Shown piece after piece: positions 1-8,165 of a stretch of 64,000 nt of DNA (positions are counted from its first letter, which is position 1; the number at the start of each line of letters is the position of its first letter). Source of the stretch: Planctomycetota bacterium (GTDB lineage Bacteria > Planctomycetota > MHYJ01 > JACQXL01 > JACRIJ01); contig JACRIJ010000031.1 of NCBI GenBank assembly GCA_016220095.1, positions 1-64,000 on the forward strand, given 5' to 3'. The notes beneath the pieces are model-generated. The model was given only the letters and a program-made list of their open reading frames with translations. It had not been told where the DNA came from and did no database searches. The position numbers and the translations under genes are program-made.

Positions 1-79
<79 letters not shown>

Positions 80-466
80 ACAATTTTGTTCGTAATGTAA
101 CATTTTTATGACAATACGGCTGTTTTTGTCGTGCTAAACAAAATGCGTGTAATGATTTTTCGGGTTCGTATGTTTGTTATTGTAACTGTCTTGATGCTAA
201 GAAGTTATGGCATTGGTCCCGGATTGCTGTTGGGCGGGTTTTGCTTTTTGGTATGATTTTTGCTTAATAAAAATAGCGCATATAAGTTATTGCACAATAT
301 TTATGCAATATATTGATTTTGCATACAGCCGCCTGTGATAGCGCAGAGATGGGATACGCCTGTTTGGTGCCAAGCCGGCGAAGATTTGAGGCGAGTTATG
401 ATTTGGCGCAGGTACTATCCCGGTTGAGGCAATTTGCAGCCGCAGGCGGCTTTCTTTATAATTTTC
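80..466. other. Intergenic region with no recognised gene
   Basis: AT-rich spacer with no convincing reading frame. A small GC hairpin (GCCG/CGGC, 439-450) followed by TTTCTTT could be a weak terminator for something upstream. The stretch from about 320 to 450 contains several G/C-rich blocks that might fold, but I recognise no RNA family in it. Confidence 0.4.
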
Positions 467-495
467 TTGAATCTTTTTCCGGCTTATAGTATTAT
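467..495 (+). promoter_or_regulatory. Sigma-70-like promoter for the ferredoxin gene
   Basis: TTGAAT (467-472) and TATTAT (490-495) are separated by 17 bases. The start codon at 502 lies about seven bases after the -10 box, where transcription should begin, and there is no Shine-Dalgarno sequence. The transcript is therefore predicted to be leaderless. Confidence 0.6.
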
Positions 496-501
496 TAGAA
501 T

Positions 502-720
502 ATGCCTGACAAAAAGAAATTTTCAGTTGAGATAAACCGGAATTGGTGCAAAGGCTGTGAAGTCTGCGTGGCCGTATGCCCCAAGAAGGTATTTGCCGCC
601 GGTAAAAAGGTGTCCGCGCGCGGTTATTTCTGCCCGGATATTGACGGTGAAAAATGCGCAGGGTGCATGCAATGCGTGCTCCTTTGTCCGGATGTGGCGA
701 TTAAAGTGACAGGCAAATAA
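502..720 (+). CDS. Ferredoxin with two 4Fe-4S clusters, KorD/PorD-like
   Basis: A 72-residue ferredoxin. Two CxxCxxCxxxCP motifs are visible: Cys16, 19, 22, 26 and Cys52, 55, 58, 62, enough to bind two [4Fe-4S] clusters and pass low-potential electrons. The size and the spacer between motifs match the delta subunit of 2-oxoacid:ferredoxin oxidoreductases (KorD/PorD). In those operons the subunit is followed by the catalytic alpha and beta genes. Here the next gene is an unrelated convergent TPR protein, so it either serves a complex encoded elsewhere or is a free ferredoxin. Cytoplasmic. A promoter ends six bases before the ATG. Family assignment is firm; the partner is unknown. Confidence 0.9.
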   Translation: MPDKKKFSVEINRNWCKGCEVCVAVCPKKVFAAGKKVSARGYFCPDIDGEKCAGCMQCVLLCPDVAIKVTGK

Positions 721-736
721 TGCCTGGTGATAAGAT

Positions 737-764
737 GATTTGAGATATGCGATGTGGGATATGC
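737..764. repeat. Heptad repeat tract, GATNNNN dialect, 4 units
   Basis: GAT recurs exactly every seven bases at 737, 744, 751 and 758 (units such as GATATGC and GATGTGG). The tract lies in the 63-base spacer between the convergent 3' ends of the ferredoxin and TPR genes. It uses the same dialect as the tract at 51562. Confidence 0.7.
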
Positions 765-783
765 GCCATTTATCATGGGAGTT

Positions 784-2031
784 TCAAACCGATATAATTA
801 TATTCGCAACCCACGTGAAAATTACTACGCCTGCAAGATAGGCCATGAACCATGTGGCGGCTGAAGCATAATTGAGAAACCCTAAAACAACGTATACGGC
901 AAGCATAAGAAACAGCACCGAAGTCAGAGTGGCCAGTTTGGAGAACGATTTGGTGTCATAATACTCAAATGTGCCTGAGATAGGCAATATCATGGCAAAT
1001 GCCCCGATAGCTCCTAATATAAGAACCGCTTGTCCGGTCAGCAGAAAAATAACCAGTTGCGTCGCGGACAGCGTCACAATTCCTGCCGCGAGATTTGCCC
1101 CCATGACCTGGCCTTTAGAAAGGGCGTACTTGCCGTATTTATTGAACCGCAGTATGAAATTGTAAAAAGAATTCATTGTCCATGTCAGGAAGGCAAATAC
1201 CCCATATGCTATGACTATGGGTTTTAAGTAAGGGGCCAGGGCGGGATTGCTTTTAGACACGGAACTCATAATTCTTATCAGCACATACAATCCGATTATT
1301 ATGCCCCACCTGCCTGTTTCGCTGAGCTTGTTCATGAAACTGTAATACAGGAAGAACATCCGGTAAAAAAGGCTTTTTGCCTTGAGCGCCGTAACGAGAC
1401 CGTTCTTCGCGTATTCCGATGACGGGTCCAGCCGCAGTGCTTCCCTGAAATGTTCCAGCGCCGTTTTGTATTCCCTTTTCTCAAGCGCGGCCCAGCCTCT
1501 TATGGCGAATGCCTCAGGGTCTTCGCAATTGTTCTGTAAAACGTCTTCAAGCACCATGTCGGCTTCCGCCGGCCTGTTAAGGCGTATAAGCGCGATGGCC
1601 CGGGCCTTGCGGCAGTCCTCGTCTTCCGGGTCCAATTCAAGCCCCTTTTCGGCCAGTTTAAGCGCCTCACGGTGCCTCTTCTGTTGCATCCTGACGGATG
1701 AATATACATAATAATAGTCCGGCTCTTCGGGGTCTATTTTTAATGCCTCTTCTATGGCCCGTTCGGCATTAGTAATGTTTTCATGGTTAAGGTGGACCAC
1801 GCTCAGAATGTAAAAGGCGTATGCCGAATCCGGCATCATGCCGACGGCTTTTTCCGCCTCTGTGATGCTTTCCTTTTTTCTCCTTTGGTCGTGCAGAAGC
1901 ACGAGCGCGAGCATGGAATGCGCGATGCCGTTTTCAGGATGGTCCGCAAGCAACCCGCGGATTTCCTTTTCAGCCTGGTCATATCTGGCGTGATGAATCA
2001 GGAATCCGGCTTTTTCAAGGGTGTTGGTCAT
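784..2031 (-). CDS. TPR protein with C-terminal multi-span membrane domain
   Basis: A 415-residue protein. Roughly residues 1-215 are tandem tetratricopeptide repeats with recurring A..Y/F..A and DP signatures. From about 240 onward there are five or six hydrophobic helices (around 245-260, 270-300, 310-333, 335-355, 365-385 and 390-415), so the TPR part is probably cytoplasmic and membrane-anchored by the C-terminus. It has no signal peptide. The start codon overlaps the stop of the upstream TPR-AAA gene by four bases (ATGA), so the two are translationally coupled and likely act together. TPRs bind proteins; the specific partner is not evident. I know no named family for the membrane half. 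Confidence 0.8.
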   Translation of the reverse strand: MTNTLEKAGFLIHHARYDQAEKEIRGLLADHPENGIAHSMLALVLLHDQRRKKESITEAEKAVGMMPDSAYAFYILSVVHLNHENITNAERAIEEALKIDPEEPDYYYVYSSVRMQQKRHREALKLAEKGLELDPEDEDCRKARAIALIRLNRPAEADMVLEDVLQNNCEDPEAFAIRGWAALEKREYKTALEHFREALRLDPSSEYAKNGLVTALKAKSLFYRMFFLYYSFMNKLSETGRWGIIIGLYVLIRIMSSVSKSNPALAPYLKPIVIAYGVFAFLTWTMNSFYNFILRFNKYGKYALSKGQVMGANLAAGIVTLSATQLVIFLLTGQAVLILGAIGAFAMILPISGTFEYYDTKSFSKLATLTSVLFLMLAVYVVLGFLNYASAATWFMAYLAGVVIFTWVANIIISV

Positions 2032-3395
2032 CGTTCTATTCCAAGATATTTCAGGATATCATCGTACCATCCGCTTCGGTTTGAATAGATGGCGTAATTT
2101 TTTGCGGTTTCAAACCAATCCTTTGTGGACGGCTTGATTGTCTTTATGGTTTTTTTGATGTCTTTCATTGACAGCGGGGTCTCTATTCCGGATTTTATGA
2201 TTTCCTTCAGTTTGTCTTCAATGCAGGTCTCAATCAGCGCCTTCAGGTCGGCCCCGGAAAATCCCTCGGCGGCCTTGGCGATGTATTCGGCGTCTAATTT
2301 TTCCATTGGCCTGTCTTTCAGTATGATGTCAAGTATCGTTTTTCTCGCGCCGGCATCCGGCGGCGGTACGAATATTATCTTATCAAATCTCCCCGGCCTC
2401 TTGAATGCAGTGTCAAGATACCACGGCGCGTTCGTGGCGGCCAGTATCAGAATGCCTTCGTTTGAGGTGTTTACGCCGTCAAGTTCCATAAGGAACTGGT
2501 TTATAAGCCCGCGCGTGCCGCTCGTTTTCATGTCGCTTCTGCTCGCGCCTATGGCGTCAACTTCGTCAAAGAACAGGACGCACGGCGTATTCCTCCGCGC
2601 GTATTCAAATACGTCGTGCAGGTGGTGTTCGCTCTGGCCGAGCCACATGTCAAGCACGTCATGAAGCCCTACCGGTATGAAAGACGCGTTGATTTCACCG
2701 GCGGTGGCCTTCGCAATATACGTCTTGCCGCACCCTGGCGGGCCGAACATCAGTATCCCGCCGCCGGTTTTTTTGCCGTAGGTCTTGAATAAATCCTTGT
2801 GCTTGATCGGCGCTATTATTTTCATTGCGATGTCTTCTTTTACGGAATCCATTCCTCCGATGTCCTTAAATGAAATATCCGGTTTTTCCAGCAGGATATC
2901 TTCGTCAGCGGGGGCGTCTTCTTCAGGGCGGAGCCTGACATTGCCGTTCTCGTCTTCATTTTCATTGTTCTTCGCGTCTTCATAACGGGCGCCAAGCAGG
3001 TTTTCAAGGTATTGGTCCTTCAGTTCAGGATTGCGCTGTTTGAGCTTTTCATAAAACTTTGCCGCCTGGCGGGTATCATTTTCTTTTATAAGAAGGTTGA
3101 TATGGAGAAGAAGCATGTTGTCCGGCGCGTTATCCCTGTTAATGAAAGGTTCCAGAAGGACGACGGCTTTGCTTATTTTGTTCTGGCGGTGGTAAAGATT
3201 CGCAAGTTTGTAATGCAACTCCATGTTCTCCGGCTCTTTTTTGAGCAACTGCTTGAATTCCTCTTCGGCTTCTGCGCTGTTTCCTGATGACAGCAGGGCG
3301 TCCGCGTAGATCGCCCTTAGCAACAGGTTGTCCGGGGACAATTGCACGGCATTTTTAAGTTGGTTTAATTTTTCAATTTCGTTTTTGTCCTGCAT
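2028..3395 (-). CDS. TPR-AAA ATPase, Vps4/katanin-like fold class
   Basis: A 455-residue protein with an N-terminal TPR region (about 1-135), an acidic linker (about 140-165) and one classical AAA module. Walker A GPPGCGKT is at 218-225 and Walker B VLFFDE at about 273-278. The FKRPGRFDK segment carries the arginine-finger/sensor region of the CDC48/FtsH/Vps4 clade, and the pore-loop-like segment LDMWLGQSE resembles Vps4/katanin. It has no protease domain, so it is likely an unfoldase or disassembly machine using the TPRs for substrate recruitment. AAGGA precedes the ATG. It is translationally coupled to the TPR-membrane protein downstream, suggesting a membrane-recruited remodelling pair. 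The exact substrate is unknown. Confidence 0.88.
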   Translation of the reverse strand: MQDKNEIEKLNQLKNAVQLSPDNLLLRAIYADALLSSGNSAEAEEEFKQLLKKEPENMELHYKLANLYHRQNKISKAVVLLEPFINRDNAPDNMLLLHINLLIKENDTRQAAKFYEKLKQRNPELKDQYLENLLGARYEDAKNNENEDENGNVRLRPEEDAPADEDILLEKPDISFKDIGGMDSVKEDIAMKIIAPIKHKDLFKTYGKKTGGGILMFGPPGCGKTYIAKATAGEINASFIPVGLHDVLDMWLGQSEHHLHDVFEYARRNTPCVLFFDEVDAIGASRSDMKTSGTRGLINQFLMELDGVNTSNEGILILAATNAPWYLDTAFKRPGRFDKIIFVPPPDAGARKTILDIILKDRPMEKLDAEYIAKAAEGFSGADLKALIETCIEDKLKEIIKSGIETPLSMKDIKKTIKTIKPSTKDWFETAKNYAIYSNRSGWYDDILKYLGIER

Positions 3396-3515
3396 AATAA
3401 ATCCTTAAAAATCACTATGGTGATATTCTATAATGAAAAATGGAATTGTCAAACTATTTGTGCGTTTTATAATTTCTTTGAAAAAAGCAATGTTAATGTT
3501 ATATTTAGAGGTACC

Positions 3516-3666
3516 GCCTCAGTCGAGGTGGGTTTTTGCTGGCTTTTCGATAACGCTGAATACGGACTACACACCCCTGGTTCCCCTCTTTTTAGAGGGG
3601 ACATCTACGAATTTCCCCTCTATTAAGAGGGGTTAGGGGTGTGTTAAGCGTAACCTCGACTGAGGC
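3516..3666. mobile_element. Palindromic MITE-like element, family B
   Basis: A 151-base element bounded by perfect 14-base inverted ends, GCCTCAGTCGAGGT (3516-3529) and its complement (3653-3666). The interior is itself a pair of hairpins, with CCCCTCT...AGAGGGG inverted repeats around 3576-3633. It has no coding capacity. A degraded copy in the opposite orientation lies at 24296-24395. The ends share the core GCCTCAGT with family A next door, so both may have been moved by one transposase in trans. No flanking target duplication is obvious. Confidence 0.7.
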
Positions 3667-3683
3667 CTTACACATTCTGTAAG

Positions 3684-3845
3684 GCCTTAGTGAAGGTGGG
3701 TTTTCAAGTTCCCCCGCGGTATTTTGTAGGGACAGAATAGCGACCGAAGGAAGTCCCGACCGAAGTGTCGGGATATTCTGTCCCTACCGAAATCATTGGG
3801 CATTTTGATGGTTACGTTGTTTTCTCAACCCGTCTTCAATGAGGC
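3684..3845. mobile_element. Palindromic MITE-like element, family A, copy 1
   Basis: A 162-base element, a near-identical sister of the one at 22912-23073, with the same length and internal sequence. The ends are imperfect inverted repeats (GCCTTAGTGAAGGTGGG against the complement of 3829-3845, four mismatches). Inside, GTAGGGACAGAATA pairs with TATTCTGTCCCTAC, and a nested CCCGAC/GTCGGG hairpin lies within that, so the whole element can fold into one long hairpin. It is non-coding and sits 17 bases from a family B element. Confidence 0.8.
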
Positions 3846-3867
3846 GATACTGGTTGGATTGATTAAT

Positions 3868-3987
3868 ATGAGTGATTTGATACAAAAAGCCAGTGCTCTT
3901 CTGGTAGCGGAAGGCAGTACGGCGATTCTGGTTTTTTTGGTGTTCGTGTGCATTTACAGTTTTATTATTTCAATGAAACGTGCTTGA
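3868..3987 (+). CDS. Possible one-span membrane microprotein (doubtful)
   Basis: A 39-codon frame just outside the MITE encodes a polar N-terminus followed by one hydrophobic segment (about residues 17-35) and a basic tail. This is the look of a small inner-membrane protein. There is no clear ribosome binding site or promoter, and an extended frame begins inside the MITE, so it may be a chance frame. Listed only because the hydrophobic profile is coherent. Confidence 0.2.
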   Translation: MSDLIQKASALLVAEGSTAILVFLVFVCIYSFIISMKRA

Positions 3988-3991
3988 CGTA

Positions 3992-4102
3992 TTCTTAATC
4001 TTAGAATCTTCTTGATCTTGGAATCTTCTCAATCTTGAAATCTTCTTGATCTTGAAATCTTCTAAATCTTAGAATCTTCACAATCTTAGAATCTTCTAAA
4101 TC
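3992..4102. repeat. 17-base tandem repeat, about 6.5 copies
   Basis: Six full units of 17 bases with the pattern TTCTNNATCTTNGAATC, plus a half unit, run directly into the stop codon of the minus-strand hydrolase gene (stop at 4101-4103). Each unit contains a GATTC/AAGAT-type core on the opposite strand. The copies differ mainly at three fixed positions. Read on the minus strand the array would form the first part of the gene's 3' untranslated region. Confidence 0.85.
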
Positions 4103-4880
4103 AATTATACACTATAGACAGGCACGTCAGACTGCCGCCGCCTTTTTCGAATTCCGACATGCCGGCTTGAATGGTCTTGAATCCTTTGTTTTCAATCAGC
4201 GCTTTTGTTTTGGGAAAGCCCCGGGGGATGATGACTTTTCCGTTTATCGCGAGGCAATTGGCGCTGTACGATTCGTTTTTCGGGACGCGTATAATATCAT
4301 AATCGGCGAATATTCCGTCGTCAAAATGCCCGGGCGCAATTACCATGCAATTGTTTCCGATATGCGTGCAGACGGTTTTAAGGTGCAGGGTGTTCCGGAT
4401 TTTTACCGGGATGATTTCGTATCCGTCTTTCGAAATAAACGATTCAACCTGGCGTATCGCGGAGAGGTTCGTGCGTTTCGACAGGCCTATGTAAACGCGA
4501 TTGCCTGCTTTCAATACGTCTCCGCCGTCTATAGTGCCCGGCGCCCTGATTTCAAATATCTTTTTGTGTATGGAAAGGGCTTTTTTTATTGAGGTCGTTT
4601 CTCCTGCCCTGGACGCGGTTTTCATGCGCGAGATTACCGCCTTTTGGCCGAAAATTATGCCGGGGTCTTCGGCGAAACAACAATCCGGGAACCGGCCATC
4701 GGCCGGGATTTTCATCAATTCCAATCCCATGTTTTCCAGTATAGCGCAATACGCGTTATGCTGTTCAATGGCCAATTCAACGTCTATTTCCTGCTTTCGC
4801 GCGCCGGGTTTTACGCATTTGTCATACGTTCCGGCTACTCCGCGCACTATGGCATATTTTGAATTAAGAGTTTTGTTCAT
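4101..4880 (-). CDS. Dimethylarginine dimethylaminohydrolase / arginine deiminase family enzyme
   Basis: A 259-residue member of the guanidine-modifying amidinotransferase superfamily. Visible signatures are the substrate-binding DCCFAEDP segment near residue 66, IDGGD near 117, the catalytic His in LHLKT (about 165) and the nucleophilic Cys in SLTCLS close to the C-terminus. The length matches DDAH (about 255-260), shorter than arginine deiminase (about 400). The predicted reaction is hydrolysis of methylated arginine to citrulline and an amine, although related citrullinases and peptidyl deiminases cannot be excluded. Cytoplasmic. It lies 16 bases downstream of the large kinase gene on the same strand, so it is probably co-transcribed with it. 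A 17-base repeat array abuts its stop codon. Confidence 0.85.
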   Translation of the reverse strand: MNKTLNSKYAIVRGVAGTYDKCVKPGARKQEIDVELAIEQHNAYCAILENMGLELMKIPADGRFPDCCFAEDPGIIFGQKAVISRMKTASRAGETTSIKKALSIHKKIFEIRAPGTIDGGDVLKAGNRVYIGLSKRTNLSAIRQVESFISKDGYEIIPVKIRNTLHLKTVCTHIGNNCMVIAPGHFDDGIFADYDIIRVPKNESYSANCLAINGKVIIPRGFPKTKALIENKGFKTIQAGMSEFEKGGGSLTCLSIVYN

Positions 4881-4896
4881 TGTTGTTAAGAATCGG

Positions 4897-7821
4897 CTAT
4901 TTAGTTGTTTCTTTTTGAAGCAGTAGATTGAGTTCGTCCATAAGCGGCTGTACCGTATCTTTCATATACTCCCCGGCATTCAAAGACGCGCGCAGGTCTT
5001 CCATGGCCGCTTCATAATCGCCGAGTTCCTTTCGTGCCTTTCCTCTTTTGAAGAGAAGGTACGGGTTTTTGGGGTCTGTTAATGATTTGGTATAGGCGTC
5101 AATCGCCTTTTTCCATTCCTTTTTTTCCGCATAAATATCGCCAGACAGGACATAGTAATGCGGCTTTTTTTCAATATCGAGCGCTTTCGTAATGTCGTCA
5201 AGCGCGCCATCAAGGTTTCCTCTTGATTTGCGGCTTGATGACCGCATGGCAAGCGCCAACGCGCGGCGCGCGGGGTATTCGTTTATCAGTATTGTGAACT
5301 GTTCTTCCGCGCGTACCGCGTCTTTTATATAATCATTCAATAAAATCCCTTTGAGCATCGCGATGGATTCCCTGTCACTGCCGATTTTTTCGGCAGTATC
5401 AGCGTCCTGGAGCGCGCCCTGGTAATCTTTGAGCATTGCCCTGATTTGCGCCCTGTCATGCAAAATCAGTACGCTTTCCGGATTGTATTTAACGCCTTTG
5501 TCAAGCAATTCCAATGCGCCTTTAAGGTCATTTCTCAGCATCATAAACGTGCTTGCGAATAAGTAGCCGTAATCGAAATAGGGGTTGATGTCAATTGATT
5601 TCCGAATATAGCTGTTTTCGGTAAAGGAATCAGGGTTAAGCAGTTTAGGAGAAAAACTCGTTTTCAAAACGCCCAGGAGAAAATTGGCTTCGGCGGATTG
5701 CGGGCAGATGTCTATGTAGTCCTCAAGCAGTTTCGCGGTTTTTTCTCCCGTTGATTCATCTTCGTTTTTAATACTGCCGGCGTAAGGAGCGCAGAAAAGC
5801 ACTTTTGCCTGCCAGAGCAGGAATTCCTCGTCGCCGTATTGTTCGTATTCGGCGGCAAGCTTTTCAAGGCACTGGTTGCAATCCTTGCCTGATTCGAACA
5901 GTTTCAGTGCCGTGGCGAGCTCGAAATATTTGGAGAATTCTATTGATTTTTCGCCCGGATACGCGTGCCGGAAATCTTCAAGCGCGCTCGTCAGGAAATT
6001 GCCGGCCCTTATTTTTTTTTCGTTTTCGGGTTCGTTTATCAGTAAATCGGGAATATCCAGCAGTTGGCGTGAGTACAGGTCTATAAGCGAAAGTCCGCGG
6101 AATACGTACGCCGGCGAAAAATCCCTGTCAATGCGCAATGCCTCGTCAAAACATTTAATGGCCTGTTCTATTTTGAGCATTTTTCTCAGAATGAGCCCCT
6201 TGTAAAAAAAACCGGTCTGGGTTGGGAAGATGCGGTTTGCCGCATCAAGATTTCGCAATGCCGTGTTATAAGTTGACCAGACGGATTCCATATCCGCGTT
6301 TTTTTTATAAAATTCTTTTTCCTTCATTCCGTACAGGGTCCAGGCTTCCTGTGCTATTTTTAATGCCTCGTTTTGATCGGACATGTCTTTTTCGGCTTTA
6401 TTTTTCACGTTCAGAAGGTTTTTTTCCGTAGTAAGTTTGTTGGCGGTGCATTGTTTGAGCCGGTTTTCTATTTCGGCATTTTGGGAAATGACGAGGTAAC
6501 TTGTATAATATCCGGACGCGCCGTCCCAATCGCCTTTCGCAAATGCCGTATCACCCTGTTCCCTGAAGCTGTTTAATTTATTTGCGCGGTCGTTCGCGTA
6601 ATAAATTATGCCGGCGACTGCGAGCATGATGACGGCAAAAGCAGCGGCAAAACGCGTTTTATGGCGTTTGATTTTCTTGATAATTTTATAGGTAAACGAC
6701 GGCGGGCGTGACAGGATGGGGTCGCCTTTCAGCCAGCGTTCCAGGTCCTGCGCGAATTGTTCGGTGTCGGCAAACCTGCGTTCCGGATCTTTTTCGAGGG
6801 CTTTGAGGATGATTACTTCCATATCATGGTCAACTGCGGGATTGACTTTTCCCGGTCTTATAGGTTCTTTGTTAACTATGGCCTTCATGACATCCAGCGC
6901 CGACCTGCCGTGGAAGGGTTCGGTGCCGGTGGCTATTTTATAAAGGACGGAGCCGAGTGAGAAGATGTCGGATTTGGATGAAATATTTCCGGCCCTTGCC
7001 TGTTCGGGCGACATGTAATCCGGCGTACCCACGACGGTGCCGGCGATGGTCAATTTCCTGTTGGATTTCAATTGTTTGGCAAGCCCGAAATCCGCGAGTT
7101 TTGGGATAAGCCTGCCGGAATGGCCCTTTTCCAACAGTATATTTTCAGGTTTGATGTCACGATGTATTATGTTCATGTTATGGGTATAATGCAGGCCCCT
7201 CAGGACTTCAATGAAAAGCAGGGATAATTCCTTTATATCTGCCTGTTTAGGCCTTGGTGGCCGCGGTTTTCCGCGTTTCTGCTGATTTTCGCCGGCGGTG
7301 AGTTTCTGGATGATATAATTTGCGAGTGTGCCGCCGTTGGCGAATTCCATTGCGATGAAATAATTATTGTCGTATTTGCCGGTTTCGTAGATTTGGAGTA
7401 TATTGGGATGGTTGAGGGAAGCCGAAGTTTTGGCTTCCATAATGAATCTTTCCACCAATTCCTTTTTTGCGGCGTCGGAAGAGTCATCTTCGGGCGAGAT
7501 AAGGATTATTTTCAAGGCGGCGAACCTGTTAAGAGACGCGTCCCAGACTTTATATACGGCGCCCATGCCGCCTTCGCCGAGCTTGTTGAGGATTACATAT
7601 TTTTGCAGTACCACGCGGTTGCGGTTTTTTATGGCGGCCTTTACTTCGTCTGGGGCATTGTCAAACGGATTTGGAGCGGCGTTTGCGCGCGGTTTCGGAG
7701 CCTGCGCAATCGGCACCAGTTCTGTGCCGCAGGCCTTGCAAATGAATTTTCTGCCGTCCTTATAGCCGGTTTTTATTGAATATTGTTTGTTGCATGCAGG
7801 GCAGGTCAAAAGACTGCTCAT
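4897..7821 (-). CDS. Membrane Ser/Thr protein kinase with zinc ribbon and TPR sensor tail
   Basis: A 974-residue protein. An N-terminal zinc ribbon (Cys7, Cys10, Cys28, Cys31) precedes a Hanks-type kinase domain (about 74-375). The glycine loop GEGGMGAVYK is at 82-91, the catalytic lysine at about 104, HRDIKPEN at 220-227, DFG at 244-246 and an SPEQ segment replaces APE. All catalytic residues are present, so it should be active. One transmembrane helix (about 391-409) leads to a long extracytoplasmic tail full of TPR units from about 415 to the end. The architecture is a PknB/planctomycete-style receptor kinase whose TPR tail likely binds a periplasmic partner. AGGAG precedes the ATG. The downstream gene is the DDAH-like hydrolase. 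Confidence 0.92.
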   Translation of the reverse strand: MSSLLTCPACNKQYSIKTGYKDGRKFICKACGTELVPIAQAPKPRANAAPNPFDNAPDEVKAAIKNRNRVVLQKYVILNKLGEGGMGAVYKVWDASLNRFAALKIILISPEDDSSDAAKKELVERFIMEAKTSASLNHPNILQIYETGKYDNNYFIAMEFANGGTLANYIIQKLTAGENQQKRGKPRPPRPKQADIKELSLLFIEVLRGLHYTHNMNIIHRDIKPENILLEKGHSGRLIPKLADFGLAKQLKSNRKLTIAGTVVGTPDYMSPEQARAGNISSKSDIFSLGSVLYKIATGTEPFHGRSALDVMKAIVNKEPIRPGKVNPAVDHDMEVIILKALEKDPERRFADTEQFAQDLERWLKGDPILSRPPSFTYKIIKKIKRHKTRFAAAFAVIMLAVAGIIYYANDRANKLNSFREQGDTAFAKGDWDGASGYYTSYLVISQNAEIENRLKQCTANKLTTEKNLLNVKNKAEKDMSDQNEALKIAQEAWTLYGMKEKEFYKKNADMESVWSTYNTALRNLDAANRIFPTQTGFFYKGLILRKMLKIEQAIKCFDEALRIDRDFSPAYVFRGLSLIDLYSRQLLDIPDLLINEPENEKKIRAGNFLTSALEDFRHAYPGEKSIEFSKYFELATALKLFESGKDCNQCLEKLAAEYEQYGDEEFLLWQAKVLFCAPYAGSIKNEDESTGEKTAKLLEDYIDICPQSAEANFLLGVLKTSFSPKLLNPDSFTENSYIRKSIDINPYFDYGYLFASTFMMLRNDLKGALELLDKGVKYNPESVLILHDRAQIRAMLKDYQGALQDADTAEKIGSDRESIAMLKGILLNDYIKDAVRAEEQFTILINEYPARRALALAMRSSSRKSRGNLDGALDDITKALDIEKKPHYYVLSGDIYAEKKEWKKAIDAYTKSLTDPKNPYLLFKRGKARKELGDYEAAMEDLRASLNAGEYMKDTVQPLMDELNLLLQKETTK

Positions 7822-7993
7822 CGGGCACTCCTGTACTTATAACGATGTTTATAATCTCACCTTGTCGTCTTACACTATGTGAATTATATACTTTAGAAGC
7901 GTTTTAGTCAAGAGGAAATACTACGAAGCAAATGAAGAATTTCTTTACAAAAAGCCGGCGCAGATGTATAATACGAGCAAATGAGCGTTGATA

Positions 7994-8021
7994 TTGAGAG
8001 TTGATAGTTGAAAACTGACAA
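7994..8021. repeat. Heptad repeat tract, TTGANNN dialect
   Basis: TTGA or CTGA recurs every seven bases at 7994, 8001, 8008 and 8015 (TTGAGAG, TTGATAG and so on). The tract lies immediately before the hairpin that abuts tRNA-Ser. Confidence 0.55.
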
Positions 8022-8047
8022 AAATTTTTCGCAGAGCGAAAAATTTT
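8021..8047. promoter_or_regulatory. 12-bp perfect hairpin abutting the tRNA-Ser gene
   Basis: AAAATTTTTCGC (8021-8032) pairs perfectly with 8036-8047 around an AGA loop, and the tRNA begins at the next base. Transcription into the tRNA must cross it, so it may be a processing or attenuation structure, or a trace of an inserted element. Confidence 0.5.
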
Positions 8048-8139
8048 GGAGAGGTGCCGGAGTGGTCGATCGGGACGGTTTCGAAAACCGTAGTCCTCTT
8101 TATAGGGGACCCTGGGTTCGAATCCCAGCCTCTCCGCCA
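8048..8139 (+). tRNA. tRNA-Ser (CGA), CCA encoded
   Basis: A 92-base type II tRNA. The seven-base acceptor stem GGAGAGG/CCTCTCC, the anticodon loop TTCGAAA with anticodon CGA, a long variable arm (TCCTC...GGGGA) and the T-arm GGTTCGAATCC all fit. The terminal GCCA is encoded in the DNA, unlike the tRNA-Leu at 47317. It reads UCG codons. Confidence 0.95.
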
Positions 8140-8165
8140 GCCTACGCCAAGGCTTCGGCTGGCTT

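Noticed and set aside
320-450. Possible cobalamin or other riboswitch before the ferredoxin gene
   Set aside because: Some GC-rich hairpin-prone blocks are present but no consensus core of a known riboswitch could be matched, and the promoter lies downstream of it.
3417-3636. Two overlapping frames of 67-69 residues
   Set aside because: They run through the palindromic element and have no initiation signal.
3992-4102. 17-base array considered as CRISPR or iteron origin
   Set aside because: Units are too short for CRISPR, and no rep gene or other origin features are nearby, so an iteron role has no support.
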